The notes: a model not told the origin generated them from the letters alone. A DNA stretch of 64,000 nucleotides from Cellulosimicrobium sp. Marseille-Q4280 (GCF_943181405.1 NZ_CALPBY010000005.1:248001-312000); one strand, 5' to 3'; counted from the first letter of the stretch, positions 7,660-15,803 are shown. Made by a program: numbers and translations.

Positions 7660-9084
7660 ATGGGCCGCCACTCCGCTCCGCGCACCTCGCTGCGCTCGAC
7701 CCTCGGTGCGACGGCTCGCCTCGACGCTCTCGTGCCGCCCGTGACGGGCCCGCGCGCCCGCCGCACCGCCGTCGGGACCGGCGCCGCCCTCGCGGCCGTC
7801 GCGCTCACGGCGACCACCGCCGCCGCCGCGTTCGTCGACCCCGCGGGGACCTCGACGCAGGGCGCGACGACGCCGGCCCCGGAGACGACCTCTCCCCTCA
7901 CGACGGCGGGCTCGCCGGCCGTCGTCGCGGACCCCGCGGTGATCGACGCCGCGAGCGACGCGCTCGTGCGCGCGGAGTACGTGACGAGCGAGCAGGCGGG
8001 GTCCCTCCCCGCCGCCCAGGCCGCGAAGATCGAGGAGACGCGGACGCGGCTCTCCGAGGCGATCACCGCGACCGGAGGCTCGGCCGACGTGCTGTCCGCC
8101 GCCGCACCGGAGGCCCCTGCCACCGAGGACGCAGCCGGCGCCGAGGACACGGCGGCCGCGAAGACCGCAGCGGCGGAGGACGCCGGCACCGAGGCTGCCA
8201 CGGCCGACAAGGCCGGCGAGGCCGCAGGTACCCAGGCTGCAGGTGCCGAGACGGCCGACCGGGACGCCGACAGGGCGAGCCGCAGCACCGAGCGCACGCG
8301 TCTCGACGAGCTGGCCGCACCGCTCACGGGGGGGCTCGTGGCCCCCACGCCGCTCGAGCCCGCCACGGACGGTGCGGCGGACGCCGAGCCGTCGGGCGAC
8401 GCGACGTCGGCAGCAGACGACGCTCCGGACGAGGACGCCCCGTCCGACGCGGCGACCGACGACGCCGCGGCCACGGAGAAGGCGGCGGCCGCCGAGCCTG
8501 CTGCCGAGGACGACGCCGCGACGGTCGCGCCCGCGAGCGCCGACGACATCACCGCGCTGACCGCCGAGCTGCGCACGCTGCTCGACGCGACCGAGGCGGG
8601 AGTCGCCGTCGAGGTCGTCCCCGGCCCGCCGTCGGCAGCCGAGGTGGCCGCCCAGCTCGACCAGTGGGCGACCTCCACGGCCGGGTACGGCAACGGTCAG
8701 ATCCCGGCCGAGGTGCTGTGCGAGCTGTCCTTCGCGCCCGGCGAGATGCTGCGCTGCGACGCCGACCACCAGATCGAGGCGCTCAACCTCAAGTACCGCG
8801 AGGCGTTCGGCACGGACCTGTCCGTCACCGACTCCTACCGCTCCTACGGCTCCCAGGTCTCGGTCAAGGCGTCGCGCGGCTACTACGCGGCGACCCCGGG
8901 GACGTCGGACCACGGCTGGGGCCTCGCGCTCGACCTCGGTGCCGGCGTGCAGAGCTACGGCACCGCGCAGTACGAGTGGATGCGGGCCAACGCCCCCGCG
9001 TTCGGCTGGGACAACCCCGAGTGGGCCCGCGCCGGCGGGTCCAAGAACGAGCCGTGGCACTGGGAGTACGGCGACCTCTCCTGA
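7660..9084 (+). CDS. M15-family D-alanyl-D-alanine carboxypeptidase (VanY-like)
   Basis: 474 residues. A hydrophobic segment at about residues 43-60 (T-G-A-A-L-A-A-V-A-L-T) anchors or exports the protein. A long Ala/Glu/Asp/Thr-rich low-complexity region spans about residues 145-305. The C-terminal domain of about 140 residues carries the M15B zinc site: S-D-H-G-W-G-L-A-L-D-L (His and Asp ligands, near residue 415) and E-P-W-H-W-E-Y (catalytic Glu and His ligand, near 463). The enzyme is expected to trim D-Ala from peptidoglycan stems outside the membrane. ATG 7660 follows a GAGGA site. Confidence 0.9.
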   Translation: MGRHSAPRTSLRSTLGATARLDALVPPVTGPRARRTAVGTGAALAAVALTATTAAAAFVDPAGTSTQGATTPAPETTSPLTTAGSPAVVADPAVIDAASDALVRAEYVTSEQAGSLPAAQAAKIEETRTRLSEAITATGGSADVLSAAAPEAPATEDAAGAEDTAAAKTAAAEDAGTEAATADKAGEAAGTQAAGAETADRDADRASRSTERTRLDELAAPLTGGLVAPTPLEPATDGAADAEPSGDATSAADDAPDEDAPSDAATDDAAATEKAAAAEPAAEDDAATVAPASADDITALTAELRTLLDATEAGVAVEVVPGPPSAAEVAAQLDQWATSTAGYGNGQIPAEVLCELSFAPGEMLRCDADHQIEALNLKYREAFGTDLSVTDSYRSYGSQVSVKASRGYYAATPGTSDHGWGLALDLGAGVQSYGTAQYEWMRANAPAFGWDNPEWARAGGSKNEPWHWEYGDLS

Positions 9085-9102
9085 CGCTCCCGCACCGCGC
9101 CC

Positions 9103-9136
9103 GACGCCCCGCGACCGCTCCCGGTCGCGGGGCGTC
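9103..9136. terminator. Bidirectional terminator between vanY-like gene and crt operon
   Basis: Perfect 15-bp stem: GACGCCCCGCGACCG at 9103-9117 pairs with its complement at 9122-9136 around a CTCC loop. It lies between the convergent carboxypeptidase and crtEb stops. Confidence 0.85.
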
Positions 9137-9156
9137 GTCGTCCCGAGGCGGCGGGG

Positions 9157-10029
9157 CTACGTGGTCAGCGCCGCCGCGACGAGGAGCATGGTCACGAGGA
9201 AGCCCGTCACGAGGTTGAGCCACAGGAACGTGCGCCACCCCGCGTTGGCGCGCTCGCAGTCGGCGTCGCGCACGTCCCGGAAGCGCAGCACGTTCACCGC
9301 GTACGGGAGCGGCAGGAGCGCGGCGAGGACTCCGGGCCACGGCAGGGCGGCGAGGACCACCGTCGCGGCGACGTACGCGCCCGCGGCCCCGAGCACGGTC
9401 GCGCGCGCCCCGACGACGGTCGCGACGGACCCGATGCCCGCCTCCCTGTCGGCCCGCACGTCCTGCACGGCGCCGAACGCGTGCGACGCCGCCCCCCAGA
9501 GGAAGAACCCGACGAGCACGGGCCACACGGTGCGCGCCCCGAGGTCGGCGCCGACGAGCACGAGCGCGTACAGCAGCGGCCCCACGAAGTGCATCGACGA
9601 CGTCGCCGAGTCGAGGAACGGCCGCTCCTTGAACCGCAGCACGGGTGCCGAGTAGGCGACCACGAGGAACACCACGAGCGCGAGCACGAGGCCCGCTGCC
9701 AGGTCGCCGAGCGCCAGGAGCCAGACGACGAGCGGGACGTTGGTCAGCGCGCACGCCCACAGGATGCGCCGGTGCGTCGCGCGCGCCGTCGCCGGGTCCG
9801 CGAGCGCCCCCTCGATCCCGCCCTTGCGGGGGTTGCGCAGGTCGCTCTCGTAGTCGAAGACGTCGTTCACGCCGTACATGAGCAGGTTGTACGGGCCGAG
9901 GAAGTACAGCGTCCCGACGACGAGCGCGACGTCGACGCGCCCGCCGGTCGCGACGAGGTACCCGGCGGCGAACGGGTACGCGGTGTTGATCCACGAGAAC
10001 GGGCGCGACGCCGCGAGCACCTCCTTCAC
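9157..10029 (-). CDS. crtEb: UbiA-family lycopene elongase (C50 carotenoid prenyltransferase)
   Basis: 290 residues, multi-pass membrane prenyltransferase. Both UbiA aspartate motifs are present: N-D-V-F-D-Y-E-S-D in the first cytoplasmic loop and D-V-R-A-D-R-E-A-G in the second. Together with the two cyclase subunits upstream, this identifies it as the elongase that adds two C5 units to lycopene to give C50 flavuxanthin-type intermediates (family knowledge from Corynebacterium and Micrococcus). The GTG start at 10029 overlaps the crtYf stop as GTGA, so translation is coupled. It is the last gene of the crt operon. Confidence 0.9.
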   Translation of the reverse strand: MKEVLAASRPFSWINTAYPFAAGYLVATGGRVDVALVVGTLYFLGPYNLLMYGVNDVFDYESDLRNPRKGGIEGALADPATARATHRRILWACALTNVPLVVWLLALGDLAAGLVLALVVFLVVAYSAPVLRFKERPFLDSATSSMHFVGPLLYALVLVGADLGARTVWPVLVGFFLWGAASHAFGAVQDVRADREAGIGSVATVVGARATVLGAAGAYVAATVVLAALPWPGVLAALLPLPYAVNVLRFRDVRDADCERANAGWRTFLWLNLVTGFLVTMLLVAAALTT

Positions 10030-10373
10030 GACGCGTCCCCTCCGGTGGCGGCGTCCGGTCCGGCGGCGTCGTCCGGTCCGACGGCACGACGACGACGTCC
10101 GAGGACCGTCCACAGCACCGGCATGCCGAGCGCCGCGGCGACCGCGTAGGCGAAGTCCTCGAGCGGCGCGCCCCAGAGGTACACGCCGAGGATCTTGTCG
10201 GGGTCGTAGACGTACAGGTCGGCGGCGATCATCAGCGTGTCGAACACGAGCGTGAGCACGCACAGGACGAGCACGGTGAGCGTGAGCGGAGCCGGGCGCA
10301 GCCGGCGCAGCACGCGCCACGACACCGCGACCAGCACGACGAGGACGATCACGTTGAGCACGATGTTCGTCAT
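10026..10373 (-). CDS. crtYf: C50 carotenoid cyclase subunit (lycopene cyclase domain)
   Basis: 115 residues with three hydrophobic segments and the lycopene-cyclase-domain signature G-A-P-L-E-D-F, where the P-x-E-(E/D) motif is thought to act in proton-initiated ring closure. It is the partner of the preceding 122-residue subunit; the two form a heterodimeric cyclase acting on the C50 precursor. The ring type (beta, epsilon or gamma) cannot be read from sequence alone. The C-terminal 25 residues are Gly/Ala/Asp-rich and hydrophilic. ATG 10373 overlaps the upstream stop by 4 nt. Confidence 0.88.
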   Translation of the reverse strand: MTNIVLNVIVLVVLVAVSWRVLRRLRPAPLTLTVLVLCVLTLVFDTLMIAADLYVYDPDKILGVYLWGAPLEDFAYAVAAALGMPVLWTVLGRRRRAVGPDDAAGPDAATGGDAS

Positions 10374-10738
10374 GCGTCACCGTCCCGGTCGGCGAGCCCG
10401 GCTCCCCCGCCGGGCGTCCGGTGCCGGCCGCGCAGCACCTGCTCGAGCAGCCGCCACACGACGAGCGCGACGTAGCAGAGCAGCGTGAGGAAGAAGACCT
10501 CCTCGATCGGGAGGTCCGGCGCGATCAGGACACCCGTCATCCACGGGCTCTCGCCGCGCGCGAAGATGCCGAGCACGAGCCCGGCGACGTCCCACAGGAG
10601 GAACCCGACGACGCCCAGACCGACGGTGAGGGCGGCACGGCGCGCGTCGTGCCAGAAGGCGAGACGGAACCGGCGGTCGATCACGGCCATGCCGCCCAGC
10701 GAGACGGCGAGCGCGCCGAGGTAGGCCAGTCCGGTCAC
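10370..10738 (-). CDS. crtYe: C50 carotenoid cyclase subunit (lycopene cyclase domain)
   Basis: 122 residues, three transmembrane segments, with the cyclase signature L-P-I-E-E-V-F-F. It is one half of the split C50 cyclase encoded with crtYf immediately downstream. The GTG at 10738 lies 7 bp after the crtI stop, so its ribosome binding site is inside crtI. The pair is homologous to the N- and C-terminal halves of fused archaeal and fungal-type cyclases. Assignment as Ye rather than Yf rests on gene order and length. Confidence 0.87.
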   Translation of the reverse strand: MTGLAYLGALAVSLGGMAVIDRRFRLAFWHDARRAALTVGLGVVGFLLWDVAGLVLGIFARGESPWMTGVLIAPDLPIEEVFFLTLLCYVALVVWRLLEQVLRGRHRTPGGGAGLADRDGDA

Positions 10739-10745
10739 CCCCGCG

Positions 10746-12431
10746 TCACCGCCGCACCGCGACGGGCCCGCCGAGGCGCTCGGGCCGCCGGCTCGCGTCG
10801 AGGAAGCCCGGCCGCAGCGGCTCCGGGAGCGGACGGGCGGACGTCTCGCCGAGCAGCCGCTTGGCGACGAGCTCGGCGCTGATCAGGCACATCGGCAGTC
10901 CCACGCCGGGGATCGTCCCACCTCCCGCGTGGTACAGCCCGTCGACGCGCGGCGACACCACCCCGGGACGCCACAGCGCGGACTGCCGCAGCGTGTGCTC
11001 CATGCCGAGGGCACCGCCGCGCCACGCCGACAGCTCGGTCGCGAAGTGCGCGGGCCCCAGGACGCGCCGGGTCACGACACGACCGGGCAGGTCGTCGATC
11101 CCCGCCCACGCGCCGACCTGGGCGAGGTAGCGGTCGGCGAGCCCTTCGAGCGCACGCTGCGACGGGGCGTCGGCGCCGAGCGCCGGGTCCGCGGGGAACG
11201 GGACGAGCACGAAGAGGTTCTCGTGGCCGGGCGGCGCGGCGGGCCTGCCCGACGCCGGCCCGTCCGTCGCGGTCGTGCGCGACACGTACAGGGAGGCCGG
11301 CTCGGGCACGCGCAGCCCGGTGACGGTGCTCCCCGCGTCCGTGCCGAGGATCGCCTCGAAGTTCCGTGGCCAGTCACGTGTGAAGAACAGCGAGTGGTGC
11401 GCGAGCTCGGGCAGCTCGCCACGCACCCCCGCGAGGACGAGCAGCGCCGAGACCCCGGGGCCGTGCGCGTCCCACCAGGAGTCGGGCCGCGTCGACCAGC
11501 GGCGGTCCAGCAGGCGGGTCTCGGTGTGGTGCAGGTCCGCGGCGCTCACGACGACGTCGGCGGCGACCACCTCGCCCGAGGCGAGCCGGACGCCGGTGGC
11601 GCGCCCGCGGCGTCGGGCACCGGGCTCGACCTCGATCGCCTCGACCTCGACGCCCGTGCGGATCTCGACGCCCTCGGCGCGCGCGAGGCGCTCGATCGCC
11701 TCGATCACGGTGTACATCCCGCCGCGCGGGTAGAGCACGCCGTCGACGAGGTCGAGGTGGCTCATGAGCGAGTAGAGCGCCGGCGCCCGGTACGGCGACG
11801 ACCCGAGGAAGACGGCGTGGTACCCGAGCACCTGGCGCAGGCGGGCGTCGTCGACCGTGCCCGCGGCGTGGTCCGCGAGGGTGCGTCCGAGCAGGCGCGC
11901 GAGCCGCGGCAGGCGGCGCACGACGTCGGGCGAGAGCGCGCGGTCGGGCCGCTCGAACGTCGTGTAGAGGAAGTGGTCGAGGGCGAGCCGGTAGGCCTCC
12001 GTGGCGTCGTCCGCGTACGCACCCATGCGCGCACCCGCCCCGGGCTCGAGGGCGTCGAACGCGGCGAGCGTCGCGGCGCGGTCGCGCGTGACCTCGAGCG
12101 TCGTGGCGTCCGGGCCGCCGGAAGACGCTGGGCCGTCGGTGCCGTCGGGCTCGAAGAAGACGCGGTAGGCCGGGTCGAGGCGCACGAGGTCGACGTGGTC
12201 CTCCACGCGCTCGCCGAGCAGCGCGAAGAAGTGCTCGAACACCTCGGGCATGAAGTACCACGACGGCCCGGTGTCGAACCGGAACCCGTCGAGCTCGAGC
12301 GTCCCGGCGCGACCGCCGACCGTGCCGTGCCGTTCGAGGAGCGTCACCCGCGCCCCGCCCCGCGCGAGCAGGGCGGCGGTCGCGAGCCCGGCGATGCCGC
12401 CGCCGACGACCGCGACGCGCGGGGCCCTCAC
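10746..12431 (-). CDS. crtI: Phytoene desaturase
   Basis: 561 residues. The FAD-binding dinucleotide fold is at the extreme N-terminus: V-V-G-G-G-I-A-G-L-A followed by L-L-E-R and G-G-R-A-G. The C-terminal region has the carotenoid desaturase signature around Y-H-A-G-G-G-T-I-P-G-V-G-L-P. The enzyme converts phytoene to lycopene at the membrane through four desaturations. GTG 12431 overlaps the crtB stop as GTGA and places the dinucleotide fold within the first 15 residues. The open frame continuing upstream to 13397 is only the shadow of crtB. Confidence 0.94.
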   Translation of the reverse strand: MRAPRVAVVGGGIAGLATAALLARGGARVTLLERHGTVGGRAGTLELDGFRFDTGPSWYFMPEVFEHFFALLGERVEDHVDLVRLDPAYRVFFEPDGTDGPASSGGPDATTLEVTRDRAATLAAFDALEPGAGARMGAYADDATEAYRLALDHFLYTTFERPDRALSPDVVRRLPRLARLLGRTLADHAAGTVDDARLRQVLGYHAVFLGSSPYRAPALYSLMSHLDLVDGVLYPRGGMYTVIEAIERLARAEGVEIRTGVEVEAIEVEPGARRRGRATGVRLASGEVVAADVVVSAADLHHTETRLLDRRWSTRPDSWWDAHGPGVSALLVLAGVRGELPELAHHSLFFTRDWPRNFEAILGTDAGSTVTGLRVPEPASLYVSRTTATDGPASGRPAAPPGHENLFVLVPFPADPALGADAPSQRALEGLADRYLAQVGAWAGIDDLPGRVVTRRVLGPAHFATELSAWRGGALGMEHTLRQSALWRPGVVSPRVDGLYHAGGGTIPGVGLPMCLISAELVAKRLLGETSARPLPEPLRPGFLDASRRPERLGGPVAVRR

Positions 12432-13342
12432 ACGACCGCCCGGTTGCGCGTCGCGACCGACCGGCCGCGCGGCATGGCGACCTGGCCGAGGAGCTGCGTG
12501 CTCGCCGCCCGTGCGGCGAGCGCGAGCTTCACCGGGTCGGCGACCCGCACGCGCACCCGGAGGATCTCCTCGGGCGGGGTCGCGCAGAGCCGCGCGAGGA
12601 GCCGGTCGTAGACGGCGAGCGTCGCGGCGACCGCTACCCGAGCGCGCACGGGGAGACCCGGGAGCGACGCGCGCGCCGCCGCGAGGTCGGCCTCGACCTC
12701 GGCGCAGAACGCCTCCACGTCCCGCCGGCGCAGGCGGTCGGGCACGACGCCGGGCAGGTACCGGCGGCCGAGGTCCGCGTAGTCGGTGCGCAGGTCGCGC
12801 AGGAAGTTGATCTTCTGGAACGCGGCCCCGAGCGCGCGGGCACCGTGGACCAGCGTCTCGTCGGGCGCGGTCAGCGGGTCGCGCGGGCCGCGGTGGGCGT
12901 TGAGGAAGACGGCGAGGCACATGAGCCCGACGACCTCCGCGGAGCCGTACACGTACCGCTCGTAGCTCTCGCGGTCGTGCACGTGCACGGTCAGGTCGGT
13001 GCGCATCGAGGCGAAGAAGGGGTCGATCTCGTGGTGCCCGATCCCGCACCGGCGCGCGGTCCGCGCGAACGAGTGCACGACGAGGTTCGTGGACCAGCCA
13101 CGCTCCAGCGCGCGCGCCGTCTCGGTCTCGAGCTCGTCGAGGACCTCGGCGGCGCCGTCGCCGCGCCGCGTGTCGACGACCTCGTCCGCGATGCGCACCA
13201 GACCGTACACGGCGTCGATCCCGTCGCGGGTCGCCCGGTCGAGCAGTCGCGCCCCGAGGCCGAACGAGGTCGAGTAGGACGCGAGCACGACCCTGCTCGT
13301 GCGCGCCGCCGTGCGGTCGTACAGGTCGTGCTCGGCGCCCAC
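12428..13342 (-). CDS. crtB: Phytoene synthase
   Basis: 304 residues, squalene/phytoene synthase family, condensing two GGPP to phytoene. Both Asp-rich motifs are visible: A-D-E-V-V-D and N-F-L-R-D-L-R-T-D-Y-A-D. The N-terminus D-L-Y-D-R-T-A-A is typical of actinobacterial CrtB. GTG 13342 was chosen because ACGGAG lies 7 nt upstream; an in-frame GTG at 13393 would start inside the promoter palindrome. It heads the crt operon. GGPP synthase (crtE) and a dedicated regulator are not adjacent and must lie elsewhere. Confidence 0.92.
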   Translation of the reverse strand: MGAEHDLYDRTAARTSRVVLASYSTSFGLGARLLDRATRDGIDAVYGLVRIADEVVDTRRGDGAAEVLDELETETARALERGWSTNLVVHSFARTARRCGIGHHEIDPFFASMRTDLTVHVHDRESYERYVYGSAEVVGLMCLAVFLNAHRGPRDPLTAPDETLVHGARALGAAFQKINFLRDLRTDYADLGRRYLPGVVPDRLRRRDVEAFCAEVEADLAAARASLPGLPVRARVAVAATLAVYDRLLARLCATPPEEILRVRVRVADPVKLALAARAASTQLLGQVAMPRGRSVATRNRAVV

Positions 13343-13394
13343 GCCACCACTCCGTCCAGGGTCGTCGAGGAACCGGGGAGCGCGCGGCCCCACG

Positions 13395-13418
13395 CATTCC
13401 TCAGCATGCTGAGGAATG
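13395..13418. promoter_or_regulatory. Perfect 24-bp palindrome upstream of crtB (candidate operator)
   Basis: The left arm CATTCCTCAGCA is followed directly by its exact complement TGCTGAGGAATG. It lies 53-76 bp upstream of the crtB GTG at 13342 and 25 bp from the galE stop, a position suited to repressor control of the carotenoid operon. MarR-type regulators control crt genes in related actinobacteria, but no regulator gene is adjacent here. Confidence 0.7.
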
Positions 13419-13443
13419 TCATGGTCTCATGCCGCAGCCGCGT

Positions 13444-14439
13444 TCACACGTCGGCGGGCACCTCGATCCGACGAGGACCGGCCTGCCACGCCTCCCACGC
13501 CGACGAGATGATCTCGGGCAGGCCCTGCGACGCGCGCCAGCCGAGCACCTCGTTGATGCGGCGCGGGTCGCCGACGAGCTGCGGCGGGTCGCCCGCGCGG
13601 CGCGGCTCGATCTCCGGCGTGACGTCGAGCCCGCTCACGCGACCGATCTCGTCGATGACCTCGCGCACGGACGACCCCTCCCCCGTGCCGACGTTGAACA
13701 CGTCGAACGGCCGCTCGTCGGCGTCGAGGTAGTCGAGGGACGCGAGGTGCGCCTGCGCGAGGTCGAGCACGTGGATGTAGTCGCGCAGGCACGTGCCGTC
13801 CGGCGTCGGGTAGTCGTCGCCGAAGATCTTGGGTCGCTCGCCGCGCTCGAGGCGGTCGAGGACCATCGGGACGAGGTTGAGGACCGCGGGGTCGCCGAGC
13901 TCGGGCCAGCCCGCACCGGCGACGTTGAAGTAGCGCAGCGCGACGAACCGCAGGCCCCACGCGCGACCGGCCGCGCGGCCGAGCCACTCGCCGACGAGCT
14001 TGGTCTCGCCGTACGGGTTGATCGGCTCGGCGTGCAGCTTCTCCTCGACCATCGACACCGACGGCATGCCGTAGGTCGCCGCGGAGGACGAGAACACGAG
14101 CCGGTCGACGCCGGCCGCCTGCATCGCGGTGACGAGGTTCGTGAAGCCGCCGACGTTCTGCTGGTAGTACCACGCGGGCTTCTCGACCGACTCGCCGACC
14201 TGCTTGCGTGCCGCGAAGTGGATGACGGCGCGCACGCCGTGGTCCGTGAGGGCTCGGGTGAGCACGTCGACGGCCTCGGGCGCCGCGACGTCGACCTGGA
14301 CGAGCTCCGCGTCGCCGACCCGGTCGGCCCGGCCGGTGCTCAGGTCGTCGACCACGACGACCTTCTCGCCCTTGTCCTGCAGCAGCCGCACCACGTGCGC
14401 GCCGATGTATCCCGCTCCGCCGGTCACCAGAATCGTCAT
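13444..14439 (-). CDS. galE: UDP-glucose 4-epimerase
   Basis: 331 residues, extended short-chain dehydrogenase fold. The NAD-binding T-G-G-A-G-Y-I-G motif begins at residue 6. The catalytic S-S-S-A and Y-G-E-T-K (Tyr-xxx-Lys) sit at about residues 116 and 142. The F-D-V-F-N-V-G-T-G-x-G region is also typical of GalE. It interconverts UDP-glucose and UDP-galactose. The ATG is 7 nt from a TAGGCT -10 box, indicating a leaderless transcript. It runs towards crtB but is separated from it by the crt promoter region. Confidence 0.94.
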   Translation of the reverse strand: MTILVTGGAGYIGAHVVRLLQDKGEKVVVVDDLSTGRADRVGDAELVQVDVAAPEAVDVLTRALTDHGVRAVIHFAARKQVGESVEKPAWYYQQNVGGFTNLVTAMQAAGVDRLVFSSSAATYGMPSVSMVEEKLHAEPINPYGETKLVGEWLGRAAGRAWGLRFVALRYFNVAGAGWPELGDPAVLNLVPMVLDRLERGERPKIFGDDYPTPDGTCLRDYIHVLDLAQAHLASLDYLDADERPFDVFNVGTGEGSSVREVIDEIGRVSGLDVTPEIEPRRAGDPPQLVGDPRRINEVLGWRASQGLPEIISSAWEAWQAGPRRIEVPADV

Positions 14440-14446
14440 GCGGGCC

Positions 14447-14452
14447 AGCCTA
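14447..14452 (-). promoter_or_regulatory. -10 box of leaderless galE promoter
   Basis: Minus-strand TAGGCT is 7 nt upstream of the galE ATG at 14439. Confidence 0.5.
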
Positions 14453-14503
14453 ACGGCGGGCCGCCCTGCCCCTCCGGGCCGTCCCGGCCGCGCGCACGGG
14501 ACC

Positions 14504-15442
14504 TCAGTGGTGCGCGGACGACTCGGTGCGCCGCATGTCGGGCGGCTCGATCTGGAACGTGCAGTGGTCGACGTCGAAGTGGCCGCTCAAGCAGGTCTTG
14601 AGCCGGCGCAGGACGTCCGTCCCCTCGCCGCGGGCGAGGCGATCCGCCTCGACCTCGACGTGGGCCGACATGACCGGCACGCCGGACGTGATGGTCCAGG
14701 CGTGCAGGTCGTGCACGCCGACGACGCCGGGGACGCCCTCCATGTGCTCGCGGACCGCGGCGAGGTCGACGCCCGGGGGCGTCGCCTCGAGCAGCACGTG
14801 CGCGACGTCGCGCAGCAGCAGGACGGCCCGCGGCAGGATCATGAGGCCGATCGCGACCGACGCGATCCCGTCAGCGCGGGGGAAGCCCGCCGCGACGGCG
14901 ACACCCGCGGCGACGACGGCGACGGAGCCGAGCAGGTCGCCCAGCACCTCCAGGTACGCCCCGCGCACGTTGAGGCTCTCGGCCTGGCCCGCGGAGAGCA
15001 GCCGCAGCCCGACGGCGTTGGCGGCGAGACCCACGAGCGCGACGACGATCATCACGCCCGCGCGGATGTCCGGCTCGGGCGCGCGCACCCGCCCGACGCC
15101 CTCGACGATCACGGTGACGGCCACGAACGCGAGGACGAGGCCGTTCGCGAGCGCGGCGAGGATCTCGGCGCGCTGCCAGCCGAACGTGCGCTGCGACGTC
15201 GCCGGGCGGGCGGCGAGCCAGCTCGCGAAGAGGGCGAGCGCGATCCCCGAGGCGTCCGTGAGCATGTGCCCCGCGTCCGCGAGCAGGGCGAGCGAGCCCG
15301 AGACGAGCGCGCCGACCACCTCGCCGACCATCACCGTCAGGGTGATGGCCAGCACGACGGCGAGCCGCTTGCGGTGCGCGCCGGTCGCGGTGCCGTGCGC
15401 GTGGTGCCCGCCGTGACCATGACCATTCCCGCGGCCGCTCAC
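14504..15442 (-). CDS. Cation diffusion facilitator (zinc-type metal efflux)
   Basis: 312 residues. The N-terminus is His/Gly-rich (G-H-G-H-G-G-H-H-A-H-G), a metal-collecting loop, followed by six hydrophobic segments. The TM2 metal motif H-M-L-T-D is intact. The TM5 site reads E-V-L-G-D where ZitB/CzcD proteins usually have H-x-x-x-D. The C-terminal cytoplasmic domain contains H-D-L-H-A-W. The family exports divalent metals by proton antiport. GTG 15442 overlaps the arsR stop as GTGA, so the exporter is translationally coupled to its metal-sensing repressor. Confidence 0.9.
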   Translation of the reverse strand: MSGRGNGHGHGGHHAHGTATGAHRKRLAVVLAITLTVMVGEVVGALVSGSLALLADAGHMLTDASGIALALFASWLAARPATSQRTFGWQRAEILAALANGLVLAFVAVTVIVEGVGRVRAPEPDIRAGVMIVVALVGLAANAVGLRLLSAGQAESLNVRGAYLEVLGDLLGSVAVVAAGVAVAAGFPRADGIASVAIGLMILPRAVLLLRDVAHVLLEATPPGVDLAAVREHMEGVPGVVGVHDLHAWTITSGVPVMSAHVEVEADRLARGEGTDVLRRLKTCLSGHFDVDHCTFQIEPPDMRRTESSAHH

Positions 15443-15759
15443 GACGCCTCCTCGGCGCGCGGGAGCGGCGCGAGGGCGACGTGCTCGGCGTCGGCGAGCA
15501 GGTGCGCCACCTCGGGACGAAGCAGGCGGTACCACGACGACCGTCCTTCGCGCCGGACGGCGACGACCCCGGCGTCGCGCAGCATCGTCAGGTGGGCCGA
15601 GACGGTGGACTGCGCGAGCCCGAGCTCGCGCGTGAGGTCGACGACGCGGCGCTCGGCGCCCGTCAGCAGGTGGACGAGCGCGAGGCGGCTCGGCTCGGCG
15701 AGCGCGTGCAGGAGCCGCGCGACGGCCTCGTGGTCGTGCGTCGAGCTTTCCATCGCCAT
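15439..15759 (-). CDS. ArsR/SmtB family metal-sensing repressor
   Basis: 106 residues with a winged helix: L-A-E-P-S-R-L-A-L-V-H-L-L, then the recognition helix L-A-Q-S-T-V-S-A-H-L-T-M-L-R and the wing V-R-R-E-G-R. The recognition-helix region has no Cys, so this is not an alpha3-type arsenic sensor. His/Asp residues in the C-terminal helix (A-H-L-L-A-D-A-E-H) suggest an alpha5-type zinc site. It probably represses itself and the CDF exporter. The ATG at 15759 lies within an 18-bp palindrome and 6 nt from a TAACAT box. Confidence 0.9.
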   Translation of the reverse strand: MAMESSTHDHEAVARLLHALAEPSRLALVHLLTGAERRVVDLTRELGLAQSTVSAHLTMLRDAGVVAVRREGRSSWYRLLRPEVAHLLADAEHVALAPLPRAEEAS

Positions 15760-15771
15760 ATGGCGATGTTA
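15751..15771. promoter_or_regulatory. ArsR operator overlapping leaderless promoter and start codons
   Basis: CATCGCCATATGGCGATG (15751-15768) is a perfect 18-bp palindrome. It covers both candidate arsR ATGs and half of the minus-strand -10 box TAACAT (15766-15771). A repressor bound here would block the promoter and the first codons together. Confidence 0.7.
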
Positions 15772-15803
15772 TCGCCGGATGCCGATGAATACCAGGCGGG
15801 CGT

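Noticed and set aside
10746-13397. A 883-codon single frame covering crtB and crtI (apparent fusion)
   Set aside because: The upstream part is out of frame with the real CrtB; crtI starts at the GTGA overlap, where its dinucleotide fold begins.
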